Below, piece by piece: positions 24,192 to 34,181 of a DNA stretch of 64,000 nt (its first letter is position 1; each line of letters starts with the position of its first letter). A program made the translations under genes and the position numbers. A model generated the notes under the pieces. The model searched no databases. It had not been told where the DNA came from and was given only the letters and a program-made list of their open reading frames with translations. Source of the DNA: Paracoccus litorisediminis (GTDB lineage Bacteria; Pseudomonadota; Alphaproteobacteria; Rhodobacterales; Rhodobacteraceae); contig NZ_WMIG01000005.1 of the NCBI RefSeq assembly GCF_009711205.1, forward strand, positions 186,001-250,000. Direction: 5' to 3'.

Positions 24192-25309
24192 GATAGAAAA
24201 CAAGCAACTATCCGAAGGAGCACTTCAGCATATTCCACAGACGTTTTTCACGCCTCGAATGGATCCGCAGTCAAATGCGTCGCTTGGGAAGGTGAGTATC
24301 GCCCGCCTTCCTGGTGCGGTAGTTGTCACCTCCCGGTTTCATGCCATTTGGCTAAGAAGGGTCGGCTCAGGCGCAAAAGAGATCTCCCTTTAGCATGGCA
24401 CGCTGAGGTTTATCGGTGAGGGACGTGAAAATGCGGATCAAGATGGGGAAGGTTGTGCACGTGATCGGCGAGCCAGCTGACTATCGGAAAGCCATGGCGA
24501 TGGCGTTATTCGCTGGTAAAGTATTCCTGCCGATCGGGGGTGGAGAATGTTCGATCTCAGCGCCAATCGCTCCGCCACTTGGCTTAGAAAAACAATTCTC
24601 CACGGCTAGAGACGGCGATATTTTATCGTTGTTTTCGAGGGTTATGCGCGTGCGGCGCTACACCTGCTTTGCCGTCACGAACCCCAAAATCGTTCTCTAG
24701 GCGCCATTTTCTCCGAAGCTGTTGACTGTGCTGATTTCGGTGAAGCGACGTTATTTAATTGTTATTATTATTAAAAATCTTGCGGCATTTACCCGGTCCG
24801 ATTTCAGGCGCGGTCAGTGCAAAGGTACCGAAATCGAACATTCGCTGTCCGGTGAGGGTCGAACCCGATGAGCCGCGACCGCGTCGCTATTCGGCGATAG
24901 TGGCAATTGCCCCATCCGATGGCCAGAAGGCCGCCAACCCGGAGTTGGGCATTCCGGGAGCTCGTTGTCGGTCGTGGATGGCGGGATCGCGAAAGTTATT
25001 GACGAACGCTAACGCGCGAAGCGCCGCACACCGAGTACGCAGCCGATCACGGCAAGGGTCACCAGCAGCATCTGCGGGCGGATAAGCTGGTGCAGCAGCG
25101 TCGCTGCAACCGTCAGACCGATGACGAGCCGCTACACTTGCAGCTGCCCCACCGTAGCAATGCCACCCTGCGCCAGCCCCCCAATACGCGCACCAGCTTC
25201 CCGAGGCATCACCACCCCTGCGCGCAGCAAAGCCAAGGTCGGTGCTTAGCACTGGCATTATCGCCCCGCCCATAAATTTGGGCAGGGCGACGCAGGGATG
25301 TCTGCCCCT
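24192..25309. other. 1.1-kb stretch of degraded sequence
   Basis: No intact gene is supported. A 94-codon plus frame at 24416-24700 resembles no family I know and has uneven codon use. Around 24740-24790 the sequence is unusually A/T-rich (TTATTTAATTGTTATTATTATT), unlike the neighbourhood. The right part holds a broken membrane-protein remnant, listed separately. The stretch separates the catabolic cluster from the aldo/keto reductase gene and looks like a scar of past deletions. Confidence 0.5.
25009..25209 (-). pseudogene. Remnant of a membrane-protein C-terminus
   Basis: A minus-strand frame from 25209 reads MPREAGARIGGLAQGGIATV. It meets a TAG at 25132-25134, then continues as a hydrophobic C-terminus (IGLTVAATLLHQL, LLVTLAVIGCVLGVRRFA) to a stop at 25009. 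Two short membrane helices joined by a basic end suggest the tail of a transporter, possibly ChrA-like. With the in-frame stop and no N-terminus it is at best a fossil. Confidence 0.3.
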
Positions 25310-26338
25310 CTATGAGGCGAACGGCGCGCGATATTGCGACTGACGTTCCAGCATCCAGCCCGGATATTCGGCGGGCAGCTTCGTCACCGTGTCGAGCGCC
25401 AGCAGTTCCTCGGTCGACAAGGCCACCTCTGTCGAGCGGATGTTGTCCTGCAGCTGATCGATCCGCTTGGCGCCGACGATCACGCTGGTCACCACCGGCT
25501 GATGCAGAAGCCAGGCGAGCGCCACCTGCGCCACGGTGCAACCTTTGGCCGATGCGATCTCGCGCATCACGGCAATGGCGGTATCGCCGCGCGTCAGATC
25601 CACCGGCGGGAAGTTGAAACTCACCCGGCGGCTGTCTTCCGCGGTGTTGCCATCGCTATACTTGCCCGAGAGGAAGCCACCCGCCAGGGGGCTCCAGACC
25701 ATCAGACCGATACCTTCGGCTTGCAGCATCGGCACGATCTCGCGTTCAAGATCGCGGCCAACCAAGGTGTAATAGGCCTGCAGGGAAAGGATCGGCGCGA
25801 GCTTTCTTGCGTCAGTGATACCGACCGCCTTGACGATCTGCCAGGCCGCCCAGTTCGACAGGCCGATGTAGCGCACGTATCCCTGCCGCACGAGCGTATC
25901 GAGCGCTTCCAGCGTCTCGGTGATTGGGGTCAACGGATCGAAGCCGTGAATCTGGTAAAGGTCGATGTGATCCATTTGCAGTCGCTGCAAGCTGGCCTTG
26001 GCCTGCGCCAAAACATGGGCGCGCGAGGCACCGCGAGCGTTCGGGCCCTCGCCCATCGGCCCAAGAACCTTGGTCGCGATCACTACGTCGTCGCGTGGGA
26101 TGCCGAGGTTGCGGATGGCGTGACCGAGGATCCGCTCGCTCTCGCCTCCCGCATAGACATTGGCGGTGTCGATGAAGTTGATGCCGGCGTCGACGGCCGT
26201 CTTGACCAGCGTGTCGGCCTCTTCCTGACGCAACCGGCCGATCTGGCTCCACATGCCTTCCGAACCGCCGAAGGTCATCGTACCGAGGCAAAGTTCGGAG
26301 ACGAGGAGGCCACTCGGGCCGAGAGTGCGGTAACGCAT
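25310..26338 (-). CDS. Aldo/keto reductase
   Basis: 342 residues from the ATG at 26338 (AAGGAA five bases upstream). The catalytic tetrad is visible: Asp and Tyr in INFIDTANVYAGGESERILG, Lys in VVIATKVLG and His in IDLYQIHGFDP. TSVIVGAKRIDQLQDNIRS is the C-terminal NADP-binding block. The family reduces aldehydes and ketones with NADPH. The gene diverges from an AraC-type regulator across 174 bp, a common pairing in aldehyde-responsive systems, so that regulator probably controls it. Confidence 0.88.
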   Translation of the reverse strand: MRYRTLGPSGLLVSELCLGTMTFGGSEGMWSQIGRLRQEEADTLVKTAVDAGINFIDTANVYAGGESERILGHAIRNLGIPRDDVVIATKVLGPMGEGPNARGASRAHVLAQAKASLQRLQMDHIDLYQIHGFDPLTPITETLEALDTLVRQGYVRYIGLSNWAAWQIVKAVGITDARKLAPILSLQAYYTLVGRDLEREIVPMLQAEGIGLMVWSPLAGGFLSGKYSDGNTAEDSRRVSFNFPPVDLTRGDTAIAVMREIASAKGCTVAQVALAWLLHQPVVTSVIVGAKRIDQLQDNIRSTEVALSTEELLALDTVTKLPAEYPGWMLERQSQYRAPFAS

Positions 26339-26512
26339 GGAATGTTCCTTTATGCCGGGTGAGCGCCAGGGCGGAATGCCGCCGGGTTGAGGTGAAGATA
26401 GAGCTGCCACGCGCTGGCTCGCCACGCCGATCCTCGCAAATCATTGCACGATCCTCTCATTCGCACCGATTTTGGGCTGTGAACTCCGCGCACAGATCCT
26501 AGATTGCGAGGC

Positions 26513-27418
26513 ATGGAAAACGATCATCTCGCCCCGCTCAAAGAGCTGTTGGCCCGCCTATGGCAGGCGCATGGCCGGGAAACCCCGATCGATGGGCTGT
26601 TTTTGACCTCGGTCACGGTGCCGACCGGGCCGATCCATGCCGTTTACCGCCCGTCGCTCTGCGTCGTGGTGCAGGGTGCCAAGACCAGCATGCTTGGCGA
26701 TCGCGCCTATAGCTATGACACAGGGAAATGCCTGATCGCCTCGATGGAGGTGCCTATCCGGGCGGAGATCACGCGCGCTACGCCCGACCAACCCTATCTG
26801 GCCTTCAGTCTCGCCCTGGACCCCGCGACGATCTCTGATCTGTTGCTGGAACTGGAACTGGATGGGACTGTCGACGCCCCCGCTGGTGCGGCACTGGCGG
26901 TACATGCCTTTGGGCCTGAGCTTGCCGATCCTCTCTGCCGGTTGTTGGCCCTGTGCGAGCGACCGCGCGACATCACGATCCTCGCGCCGTTGATCCGGCG
27001 GGAAATCACCTGGCTTCTGCTGAATGGCCCGATGGGGCCGGCGCTGCGCCAGATCGGCCTTGCAGGCAGCCACATGGCGCGGATCGGCCGAGCCCTCGCC
27101 TGCATCCGCACAAGCTTTGCGGATCAGTTGAATGTACGGCAGCTTGCCGATGTCGCAGGCATGAGCCCTGCCACCTTCCACCGCCACTTCAAAGCAGTAA
27201 CGGCGATGACGCCGGTGCAGTACCAGAAGCAGCTTCGATTGCAGGAGGCACGCCGTCTGCTGCTCTCCGACAATGCCGATGTCGCACGGATCGGCTATGC
27301 CATCGGCTATGAGAGCCCGTCACAGTTCAGCAGAGAGTATCGTCGCCTGTTCGGATCGCCTCCCGGACGGGATGGGCAGCAAATCCGCAGAGTTCTCACT
27401 CCGCAGGTGGATGTCTGA
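26513..27418 (+). CDS. AraC-family regulator with AraC_N domain
   Basis: 301 residues from the ATG at 26513. Residues about 20-180 form the AraC_N cupin-type sensor (SLCVVVQGAKTSMLGDRAY, then the Met-Glu-Val-Pro core). The C-terminal 100 residues are the double HTH, with LNVRQLADVAGMSPATFHRH, then RIGYAIGYESPSQFSREY. This N-terminal domain is typical of YqhC-like regulators, which often sit beside an aldo/keto reductase or alcohol dehydrogenase and sense reactive aldehydes. The divergent aldo/keto reductase gene fits that pattern. Confidence 0.87.
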   Translation: MENDHLAPLKELLARLWQAHGRETPIDGLFLTSVTVPTGPIHAVYRPSLCVVVQGAKTSMLGDRAYSYDTGKCLIASMEVPIRAEITRATPDQPYLAFSLALDPATISDLLLELELDGTVDAPAGAALAVHAFGPELADPLCRLLALCERPRDITILAPLIRREITWLLLNGPMGPALRQIGLAGSHMARIGRALACIRTSFADQLNVRQLADVAGMSPATFHRHFKAVTAMTPVQYQKQLRLQEARRLLLSDNADVARIGYAIGYESPSQFSREYRRLFGSPPGRDGQQIRRVLTPQVDV

Positions 27419-27771
27419 GCTGGCCCGGCATCGATATTTTGGGCGGAAAGCGGTCCGACAGCACGGCAGCATGACAGTCGCAACAAAACAGGGGGACCGG
27501 TCACTCAAGCAGCGCGCGGTGAAGTGGACCTAGGCTGGCCATGACAGGCGGGAAACCGATGGACAGGGATGTGGCGAGACCAATGCAGACATTTTAGCCT
27601 AGCGGTCGTTCACGGGCAGCGCAGAGCGATCCGCATGGTAGACATGGGGTGTCGCGAGCTGACGTCAGACTGGATGACCGTATCAATGTACGGCAGCTCC
27701 CGCAGCGTTGCCCAACTCATGTCAAGGTGGGGCCGATTTCAGGACTGTCCTGAAAATCCCCCGACGCTCCT
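27419..27771. other. Intergenic region with a hairpin after vsr
   Basis: No gene is supported in these 353 bases. TTTCAGGA (27737-27744) and TCCTGAAA (27748-27755) form an 8-bp stem with a 3-base loop, 17 bp downstream of the vsr stop on the minus strand. It could end the vsr transcript, but no U tract follows. Confidence 0.45.
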
Positions 27772-28242
27772 CTAGCTCCCCGACGTCCTGACATCGGCTC
27801 CACCGACTTCAATCTCGGGACAACTGTCATGGAGCCAAGCCGCCACGATGTCTCTTGCCACCTTCGCACCCGCCTCGGTTTGCAGCGCGCATTCCCAGAC
27901 CGTTGCAACACGCCACCCAGCCTGCGACAGCGCTGATCGAACGACGATGTCCCGGGCGACATTCGTGTCGAACTTGGCAGTCCAGAAGTCTCGACGTGTC
28001 GATGGGGTTGTCGTGTATCTGCAGCCCCGATGCCGATGCCAGAAGCAGCCGTGGACGAAGATGACCGCATTGTACTTCGGCATAACGATATCCGGCTTTC
28101 CGGGTACGCCCTTGACGTGCAACCTGTATCGGAAGCCCAACGCATGCAGGGATCGCCGAAGGACCAGCTCGGGCTTCGTGTCCTTCCCGCGAATTCCGGC
28201 CATCATGCGGGATCTGGTCTGACTATCGACAATATCTGCCAT
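27772..28242 (-). CDS. vsr: Very short patch repair endonuclease (Vsr)
   Basis: 156 residues from the ATG at 28242. The family pattern is complete: MMAGIRGKDTKPELVLRRSL, then GKPDIVMPKYNAVIFVHG with the catalytic Asp51, then CFWHRHRGC with the zinc- and metal-site His and Cys residues. Vsr nicks beside T:G mismatches left when 5-methylcytosine deaminates, and so offsets the mutagenic cost of a C5 methyltransferase. It diverges from the methyltransferase gene at 28310 across 67 bp and presumably recognises the same sequence. Confidence 0.92.
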   Translation of the reverse strand: MADIVDSQTRSRMMAGIRGKDTKPELVLRRSLHALGFRYRLHVKGVPGKPDIVMPKYNAVIFVHGCFWHRHRGCRYTTTPSTRRDFWTAKFDTNVARDIVVRSALSQAGWRVATVWECALQTEAGAKVARDIVAAWLHDSCPEIEVGGADVRTSGS

Positions 28243-28309
28243 TTGCATCCTGGCCTTGGCTCGAGGACCTAGTATACAGCCTCCGATCTGAACTCGAGAG
28301 GTACCTGAT

Positions 28310-29863
28310 TTGCCAGCCACTTTCGGCATCGTCGATCTGTTTGCCGGTCCTGGCGGATTGGGGGAGGGCTTTGCGTCGTTCGACATCGATGGCCATTCCC
28401 CTTTCCACATCGGCATTTCTGTCGAAAAGGAAGCCTCCGCACACAAGACACTGACCTTGCGCGCTTTCCTGCGGGCCTACCACGCACAGCACGGCGCCTC
28501 TCCGGAGGCCTATGTCGATTTCCACGCTGGCCTCCACGAAGAGCCGGATTGGGCAACGATCGATGCCGTGGCATGGGAGCGCGCCACAGCCGAGGCGCGC
28601 TGCCTCGAGCTGGGCACAGAGCCAGCGGCGGCAGCGATCGACGAGGCCATCGCAGGGCTCAAACAGACCTTTGACGACACCATCTTGATCGGTGGCCCTC
28701 CCTGTCAGGCCTACTCCCTGGTCGGGCGCGCCCGGGCCAGAGGCAAGGTGGGCTATGTTCCCGAAGACGATCTACGGCACTACCTCTTTCGCGAATACAT
28801 CGGTGTGCTTGACCGATTGCGCCCCGCAGCTTTCGTGATGGAGAACGTGAAGGGCATGCTGTCGTCAACAGTCGAAAGCCGGCTGGTCTTCGAAATGCTC
28901 ATGGAAGACCTTGCGTCCCTCGGGACTGCGCAAGGCCATCAGTATGAACTTCGAGCGATCCGAATCGCGGACGGCCAGGCCTCACTGCAGGAAGCCGTAA
29001 AGCCTTCCGACTTCGTCGTGCGCGCTGAGGCGTTCGGCGTCCCGCAGCGTCGTCATCGTGTGATCATCGTCGGCATTCGTTCTGATCTGGCACGACGCGC
29101 GACCGGGGCCAACATCACGATTTCGGGCGCTACCCGAACGGTCGGCGAGATCATCGGCACGATGCCAGCCCTGCGCAGCGGCATCAGTCGCGGCGCAGAC
29201 AGCGCGCCCATCTGGAAGCAGGAGGTTGCTGGTGCCGCCAAACTGCTCGCAGACATTCACAAGCACAATGGGGACGACACGCTCCGAACTGCGTTCCTTT
29301 CCGTGGCAAAGCATCTGAAGGAAGGTGGACCGACACAGCGCGCGGCCTCACTCCTGCCCGCAGGCTATGGGACGTCCGATAACCCGCTGATGCGCTGGCT
29401 GGAAAGACCGGAGCTTCGTGCCCTCGCCCAGCACGAAACCAGGGGGCACATGACATCGGATCTTGGCCGATACCTCTTCGCGGCAGCGTTTGGTGCAGAA
29501 CGCGGCTACAGCCCAAAGGCAGCGGACTTCCCGCTGGCCCTCAGCCCTGACCACAAGAACTGGCACAGCGGTGTGTTCAACGACCGATTCAGGGTTCAGT
29601 TGGCAAAGGAAGCTTCGACAACGGTTACCAGCCACATCTCCAAGGACGGACACTACTTCATCCATCCCGATCCGCTGCAATGCCGGAGCCTGACCGTGCG
29701 CGAGGCCGCCCGGTTGCAGACCTTCCCCGACGACTATCTGTTCCTCGGCAACCGGACCCAGCAGTACGTACAGGTCGGGAATGCCGTCCCGCCTTACCTG
29801 GCTCGCCAGATCGCAGCGCTGGTTCAAGCGTCTCTGACAAAAGCTGACACCCAGGGCGCTTGA
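28310..29863 (+). CDS. DNA (cytosine-5) methyltransferase
   Basis: 517 residues with a TTG start at 28310 (GAGAGG seven bases upstream; no ATG lies before motif I). Motif I is DLFAGPGGLGEGF (9-21). The catalytic Cys132 is in GGPPCQAYSLVGRAR, motif VI is ENVKG, motif VIII QRRHRVIIVG, and motif X VGNAVPPYLARQI. A long insert of about 100 residues separates motifs I and IV, and the target-recognition region lies between motifs VIII and IX (about 270-440). It methylates cytosine at an unknown site. It is followed by the MORC/Z1/nuclease operon 83 bp downstream and probably protects host DNA against it. Confidence 0.92.
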   Translation: MPATFGIVDLFAGPGGLGEGFASFDIDGHSPFHIGISVEKEASAHKTLTLRAFLRAYHAQHGASPEAYVDFHAGLHEEPDWATIDAVAWERATAEARCLELGTEPAAAAIDEAIAGLKQTFDDTILIGGPPCQAYSLVGRARARGKVGYVPEDDLRHYLFREYIGVLDRLRPAAFVMENVKGMLSSTVESRLVFEMLMEDLASLGTAQGHQYELRAIRIADGQASLQEAVKPSDFVVRAEAFGVPQRRHRVIIVGIRSDLARRATGANITISGATRTVGEIIGTMPALRSGISRGADSAPIWKQEVAGAAKLLADIHKHNGDDTLRTAFLSVAKHLKEGGPTQRAASLLPAGYGTSDNPLMRWLERPELRALAQHETRGHMTSDLGRYLFAAAFGAERGYSPKAADFPLALSPDHKNWHSGVFNDRFRVQLAKEASTTVTSHISKDGHYFIHPDPLQCRSLTVREAARLQTFPDDYLFLGNRTQQYVQVGNAVPPYLARQIAALVQASLTKADTQGA

Positions 29864-29946
29864 GTGTCATCCTGACCCCATTGCGCGCCTTGTAACGTCG
29901 ATCCGTTAGCGCCAGAGTGGATCGTATTCGTTCTACAAGGTTTTGC

Positions 29947-31440
29947 ATGCAGGAAATTTCTGTTTCAAGACGGGCGGATGCTACTCCACACGCTGCGGCC
30001 CTGATCGAGGGCCTGCGGGATATCGGTTATTCCCTGGAAACTGCCATTTCCGACGTCATCGACAATTCGATTACCGCGGGCGCGCATCGCATCAAGATCA
30101 ACACCGAAGCCTATTCTGAAGAACCGTATATCGCGATCATCGACGATGGCGACGGCATGACCGAAGACGAACTCGTTGCCGCGATGCGGCCCGGGAGTCG
30201 GAATCCGCTGGACACACGAGATGAACCGGACCTCGGGCGTTTCGGTTTGGGCCTCAAGAGCGCCAGCTTTTCGCAATGCCGACGGTTGACGGTTGTCTCG
30301 AGAAAATCAGGTCAGACCAGCGCAGCGATCTGGGATCTTGATGACGTGGCCCAACGGAACGAATGGGCTGTACAGTTGCCCGACGGTGTCACCGGAATTC
30401 CGGCTGTCGAACAGCTCGGTCCAAAGGGCACGCTGGTCCTCTGGCAAAAGCTGGATCGTCTGACCGGCGGCTATTCCCACAATGCGGCAAAGCGCGCGGA
30501 AGTCATCAACCAGAGGATTGCAGAAACCGAACGGCACCTGCGCCTCGTGTTCCATCGGTTCATGGAAGTTTCCAAGCCGCTGCGCATCCTCTTGAACGAA
30601 CGACTGCTGCGACCGCTCGATCCCTTTGCCCGCAAGAACCCCGCCACCATCACAGATCCTAGAGAGACACTGACCCTGATCAGGGGCGATGTGGAAATCC
30701 AGAGCTTCACCCTTCCGCATCACAAGCAGGTGGGCAAAACGGAATGGGACGATATCGGCGGACCAGAAGGTCACCTGAAATCTCAGGGTTTCTATCTCTA
30801 TCGGGGCAAACGCCTGATCCTGCACGGCACCTGGTTCGGCCTGTGCCGTCAGTCCGAGATTACGAAGCTGTCCCGGGTCAGGATCGACATCCCGAACAGC
30901 ATGGACGCCGACTGGAAGATTGACGTCAAGAAATCCTCGGCACAGTTGCCACCCGTGGTTCGTGACCGCCTGAAGAAGGTGATCGAACGTATCCTTGCCG
31001 GGTCCAAGCGTACCTACAGCAAGCGCGGCCAGAAGCTTGTCGATCACGAGCGCCTGCCGTTGTGGCATCGGATTCAGGCCGACGGGCAGATCCGATATCG
31101 CCCAAATGTCGAGCATCCAGCCTTTGCCGATTTTGCCGAAAGCCTGCCTCCGGACCTGCGGCGCGGTTTCTTCAACTGCATCGCACTCGTCGGGGCATCG
31201 CTGCCCATCGAATCCCTTCATGCCGACATGGCTGGGACGGCCGAACAAATCGTGCCCGACCGCGTGGACGAGGACACCCTGGCTCAGGCAGTGCAGGCGA
31301 CGCTGTCAGTGCTCATGGGCGCCCGCAAGGACATCAAGGAAATCATGTCGCTGATGAAGGATGTCGATCCGTTCCGGTCGGCCTGGGAGGACACCCAACG
31401 CATCATCGCGGCGACGATCGAGACGAAGGAAAAAGAATGA
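29947..31440 (+). CDS. MORC-like GHKL ATPase
   Basis: 497 residues from the ATG at 29947 (AAGG six bases upstream). It carries the GHKL ATP-binding site: the N box SDVIDNSITAGA (35-46), G1 box DDGDGM (66-71) and G2 loop GRFGLGLKSAS (97-107). The position that normally holds the catalytic Glu of MutL/MORC proteins is Asp36. The C-terminal half (about 230-420) includes a segment like HSP90/MORC middle domains (GFYLYRGKRLI, then DVKKSSAQLP). Prokaryotic MORC proteins were described by Iyer, Abhiman and Aravind from restriction-modification neighbourhoods. It overlaps the Z1 gene by 4 bp and probably acts with it as an ATP-driven DNA clamp or sensor. Confidence 0.88.
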   Translation: MQEISVSRRADATPHAAALIEGLRDIGYSLETAISDVIDNSITAGAHRIKINTEAYSEEPYIAIIDDGDGMTEDELVAAMRPGSRNPLDTRDEPDLGRFGLGLKSASFSQCRRLTVVSRKSGQTSAAIWDLDDVAQRNEWAVQLPDGVTGIPAVEQLGPKGTLVLWQKLDRLTGGYSHNAAKRAEVINQRIAETERHLRLVFHRFMEVSKPLRILLNERLLRPLDPFARKNPATITDPRETLTLIRGDVEIQSFTLPHHKQVGKTEWDDIGGPEGHLKSQGFYLYRGKRLILHGTWFGLCRQSEITKLSRVRIDIPNSMDADWKIDVKKSSAQLPPVVRDRLKKVIERILAGSKRTYSKRGQKLVDHERLPLWHRIQADGQIRYRPNVEHPAFADFAESLPPDLRRGFFNCIALVGASLPIESLHADMAGTAEQIVPDRVDEDTLAQAVQATLSVLMGARKDIKEIMSLMKDVDPFRSAWEDTQRIIAATIETKEKE

Positions 31441-34181
31441 ACCCACTTCTCCGCGCGCTAGAAGGTATCGTGCAAATTGACATCGGGTTGCTGCCCAAAC
31501 CACTGACAGCTGAAAAGATCCGAGCAGCGATAGCCGAGCAGCTGAAAAATCAAACATTTAGCGGAAAAGTCAGTGCAGATGAGGCTGAGCAGGTTGCGCG
31601 CCTCCTTGAGGAAAAGCACGGCATCAGCATGGGCCTTGGCGCGATTGTGGATGCCAAGGATTTCGTACCTTGGCTGAACGATGCCAAGATCAACGGCGAC
31701 GTGGGCGACTTCTATTGGGGGCGTTACAGACAACTGCTCTTCAAGAAGGGCCTGCCGAAATCAGTTATCGAAGCTACGGATACCGTCACCGATAAAGTAT
31801 TGGATCGTATAGGAAATCCTCGGGACCTGAGCCGTTGGAGCCGTCGCGGTATGGTTGTCGGTCACGTCCAGAGCGGCAAGACGCAGAATTACACGGGGTT
31901 GATCTGCAAGGCTGCCGACGCGGGCTATCGCCTGATCGTTGTCATCGCAGGCATCCACAACAACCTGCGGAACCAGACCCAGGCTCGGATCGACGAGGGG
32001 TTCATCGGTCGTGACACCGGACGGCTGGCCCATGCCAACAAGGCACAGCGCCAGAAGATCATTGGCGTGGGTCAGTTCGACCAGCGCGAGTTTCCGGTTT
32101 CACTGACCAATACCCTGCGCGATTTCAACAAGGCAACGGCCACCACGAACACCAGCCAGATCGGGCAATACAATGTCCCTGTCGTCCTAGTGATCAAGAA
32201 AAACTCCAGCACGCTGAAGAACCTGCTGGAATGGCTGAAGGAGCATTCCGTCCATCAGGGCACCCAGATGGTCAGCCAGCCGATGCTGCTGATCGACGAT
32301 GAGGCCGACAATGCCTCGATCAACACCGCCTATGCCCGCGACGAGGTCACACGCATCAACGGCCAGATCCGCGAACTGCTCTCGCTCTTCCACCGCAGTT
32401 GCTATGTCGGTTATACGGCTACGCCCTTCGCCAATATCTTCATCGACCCGGACACGGATGACGAGGCGTTGAAGCAGGATCTTTTCCCCCGCCATTTCAT
32501 CATCGGGCTGGACGCGCCATCGAACTACTTTGGAGCGCAGAAGGTTTTTCTCGACGCTCGCGATCAGCATGTCAGGCTGATCGACGACAACGAAGATGTC
32601 CTGCCGATGAAGCACAAGATCGACCATCCGGTCGATGTGCTGCCCGGGAGTCTCCTCAAGGCGGTGCGTGCATTCATCGTCGCTCGTGCGATCCGCAATG
32701 CGCGGGGTCAGCAGGCGGCGCATGCGTCCATGCTGGTCAACGCGTCACGCTTCACAGATGTTCAGGGGCGGCTCCGATCCAGGATCGCCGATGTCGTGGG
32801 CCGCATCCGCGATGCCGTTGCCGTGGAGGGTGGCAAGGGGCGCGCCGCGTTGCATAATCCCGAAATTGCAGCACTGCATGCGGTCTGGGAGGAGCAATAC
32901 GCCAATGCCGAAGGTGCCGATTGGTCCGCAATTCAGGCCCGGCTGCACGAAGTTCTGGTCGCCGCCCGCGTGGTTGAGGTCAACGCGTCCAAGCGGTCAC
33001 AGGCACTCGATTATGATCAGGGTGGCGAGCATGGCGTTACGGTCATCGCCATCGGCGGTTTCTCCCTTTCACGCGGGCTGACGCTGGAAGGGCTGACCGT
33101 CAGCTATTTCCTCCGGAATTCCATCATGTACGACACGCTCATGCAGATGGGGCGCTGGTTCGGATATCGGCCGGGTTATGAGGATCTGTGTCGGGTGTGG
33201 ATCCCCGCCGACGGTGTGGGCTGGTATGCACATATCCATGAGGCGATGGACGATCTTCAGACCCAGCTCAAGCGGATGGAACTGGCAAAGGCAACGCCAG
33301 AACAGTTCGGATTGGCCGTTCGCAGCCATCCGGAATCGCTGATCGTGACCGCCCGAAACAAGATGGGGACCGGGAAAGAACTGCCGGTCAAGGTTGGACT
33401 CGCCGAGAACCTGATCGAGACGACCAGGATCGTGCTGGATGGCCCGCAGCTCAGGGCCAACATCCGCGCCGGCGAGAGTCTGCTGGCAGCCGCCGTCAAA
33501 TCCGGCGTTTGCGCGGTGGAACGTTCAAGGGGAAACCTGTTTCAGGGCGTTGGAGTGGATTTGATAATGGACTTCCTACGGGAGTATCGCACCGAGCCGG
33601 GTGCACGGCCCGTCAATCCCCTGACGGACCCGAAATTGATCAACGACTACATTGATGCGCGTGCAGGAAGTGAACTTGAGAAGTGGGACATCTTTGTCGC
33701 CAGTTCCACCCGCCGCGACATGAAATCACTAACATTTGCAGGACTGGATGTCGTGCCGTACGAACTGTCTGTAGATACAGACCTAGCCAAGAGCGGCATC
33801 CTGGCATTTAGCGGTGCCAGTCGCAGGATCGGCTCGTCCGAGGACGAGAGTGAAGGGCTAACTGACAAGCAGATCGCTGATGCGCGAGAAACATTTCGTT
33901 TGTCGCGGGATGACCAGAAGCTGCCCAAGACCGTCAATCCGAGGATCTACAGGCAGGTTTCCGGGAGGCGTCCGCTGCTGATCCTGCGTCTCGTCAAACC
34001 GAAGCTCGAAGCAACTAGATCAACCGGAGACGCCCTCCACGGCGTTCTCGCATGGGGACTATCATTCCCGTCAAGTCAGATCGGCGGCGGCACCGTCGAA
34101 TACATCGTCAACACGATCCGCATGCGTGAAATGTTCGGCGAAGAGGAGATCGAAGAGGAGGCGCTTGGTGATGCCGAATGA
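31437..34181 (+). CDS. Z1-domain superfamily II helicase-like ATPase
   Basis: 914 residues from the ATG at 31437 (ATGA overlap with the MORC stop). The motor is clear: Walker A VGHVQSGKTQNYTGL, with Lys148; Walker B DDEADN at 287-292; SCYVGYTATPFANIF as motif III; and QMGRWFGYR at 570-578 as motif VI. The Z1 domain (about 390-610) includes ITVIAIGG-like text and RGLTLEGLTVSYFLR. Z1 proteins are known from MORC-type restriction systems and are thought to move or remodel DNA for cleavage by a partner. The C-terminal 250 residues have no recognised motif. It overlaps the nuclease gene downstream by 11 bp. Confidence 0.88.
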   Translation: MNPLLRALEGIVQIDIGLLPKPLTAEKIRAAIAEQLKNQTFSGKVSADEAEQVARLLEEKHGISMGLGAIVDAKDFVPWLNDAKINGDVGDFYWGRYRQLLFKKGLPKSVIEATDTVTDKVLDRIGNPRDLSRWSRRGMVVGHVQSGKTQNYTGLICKAADAGYRLIVVIAGIHNNLRNQTQARIDEGFIGRDTGRLAHANKAQRQKIIGVGQFDQREFPVSLTNTLRDFNKATATTNTSQIGQYNVPVVLVIKKNSSTLKNLLEWLKEHSVHQGTQMVSQPMLLIDDEADNASINTAYARDEVTRINGQIRELLSLFHRSCYVGYTATPFANIFIDPDTDDEALKQDLFPRHFIIGLDAPSNYFGAQKVFLDARDQHVRLIDDNEDVLPMKHKIDHPVDVLPGSLLKAVRAFIVARAIRNARGQQAAHASMLVNASRFTDVQGRLRSRIADVVGRIRDAVAVEGGKGRAALHNPEIAALHAVWEEQYANAEGADWSAIQARLHEVLVAARVVEVNASKRSQALDYDQGGEHGVTVIAIGGFSLSRGLTLEGLTVSYFLRNSIMYDTLMQMGRWFGYRPGYEDLCRVWIPADGVGWYAHIHEAMDDLQTQLKRMELAKATPEQFGLAVRSHPESLIVTARNKMGTGKELPVKVGLAENLIETTRIVLDGPQLRANIRAGESLLAAAVKSGVCAVERSRGNLFQGVGVDLIMDFLREYRTEPGARPVNPLTDPKLINDYIDARAGSELEKWDIFVASSTRRDMKSLTFAGLDVVPYELSVDTDLAKSGILAFSGASRRIGSSEDESEGLTDKQIADARETFRLSRDDQKLPKTVNPRIYRQVSGRRPLLILRLVKPKLEATRSTGDALHGVLAWGLSFPSSQIGGGTVEYIVNTIRMREMFGEEEIEEEALGDAE

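Noticed and set aside
25334..26362. A 342-codon plus-strand open frame
   Set aside because: Exact antisense of the aldo/keto reductase gene with its full catalytic tetrad.
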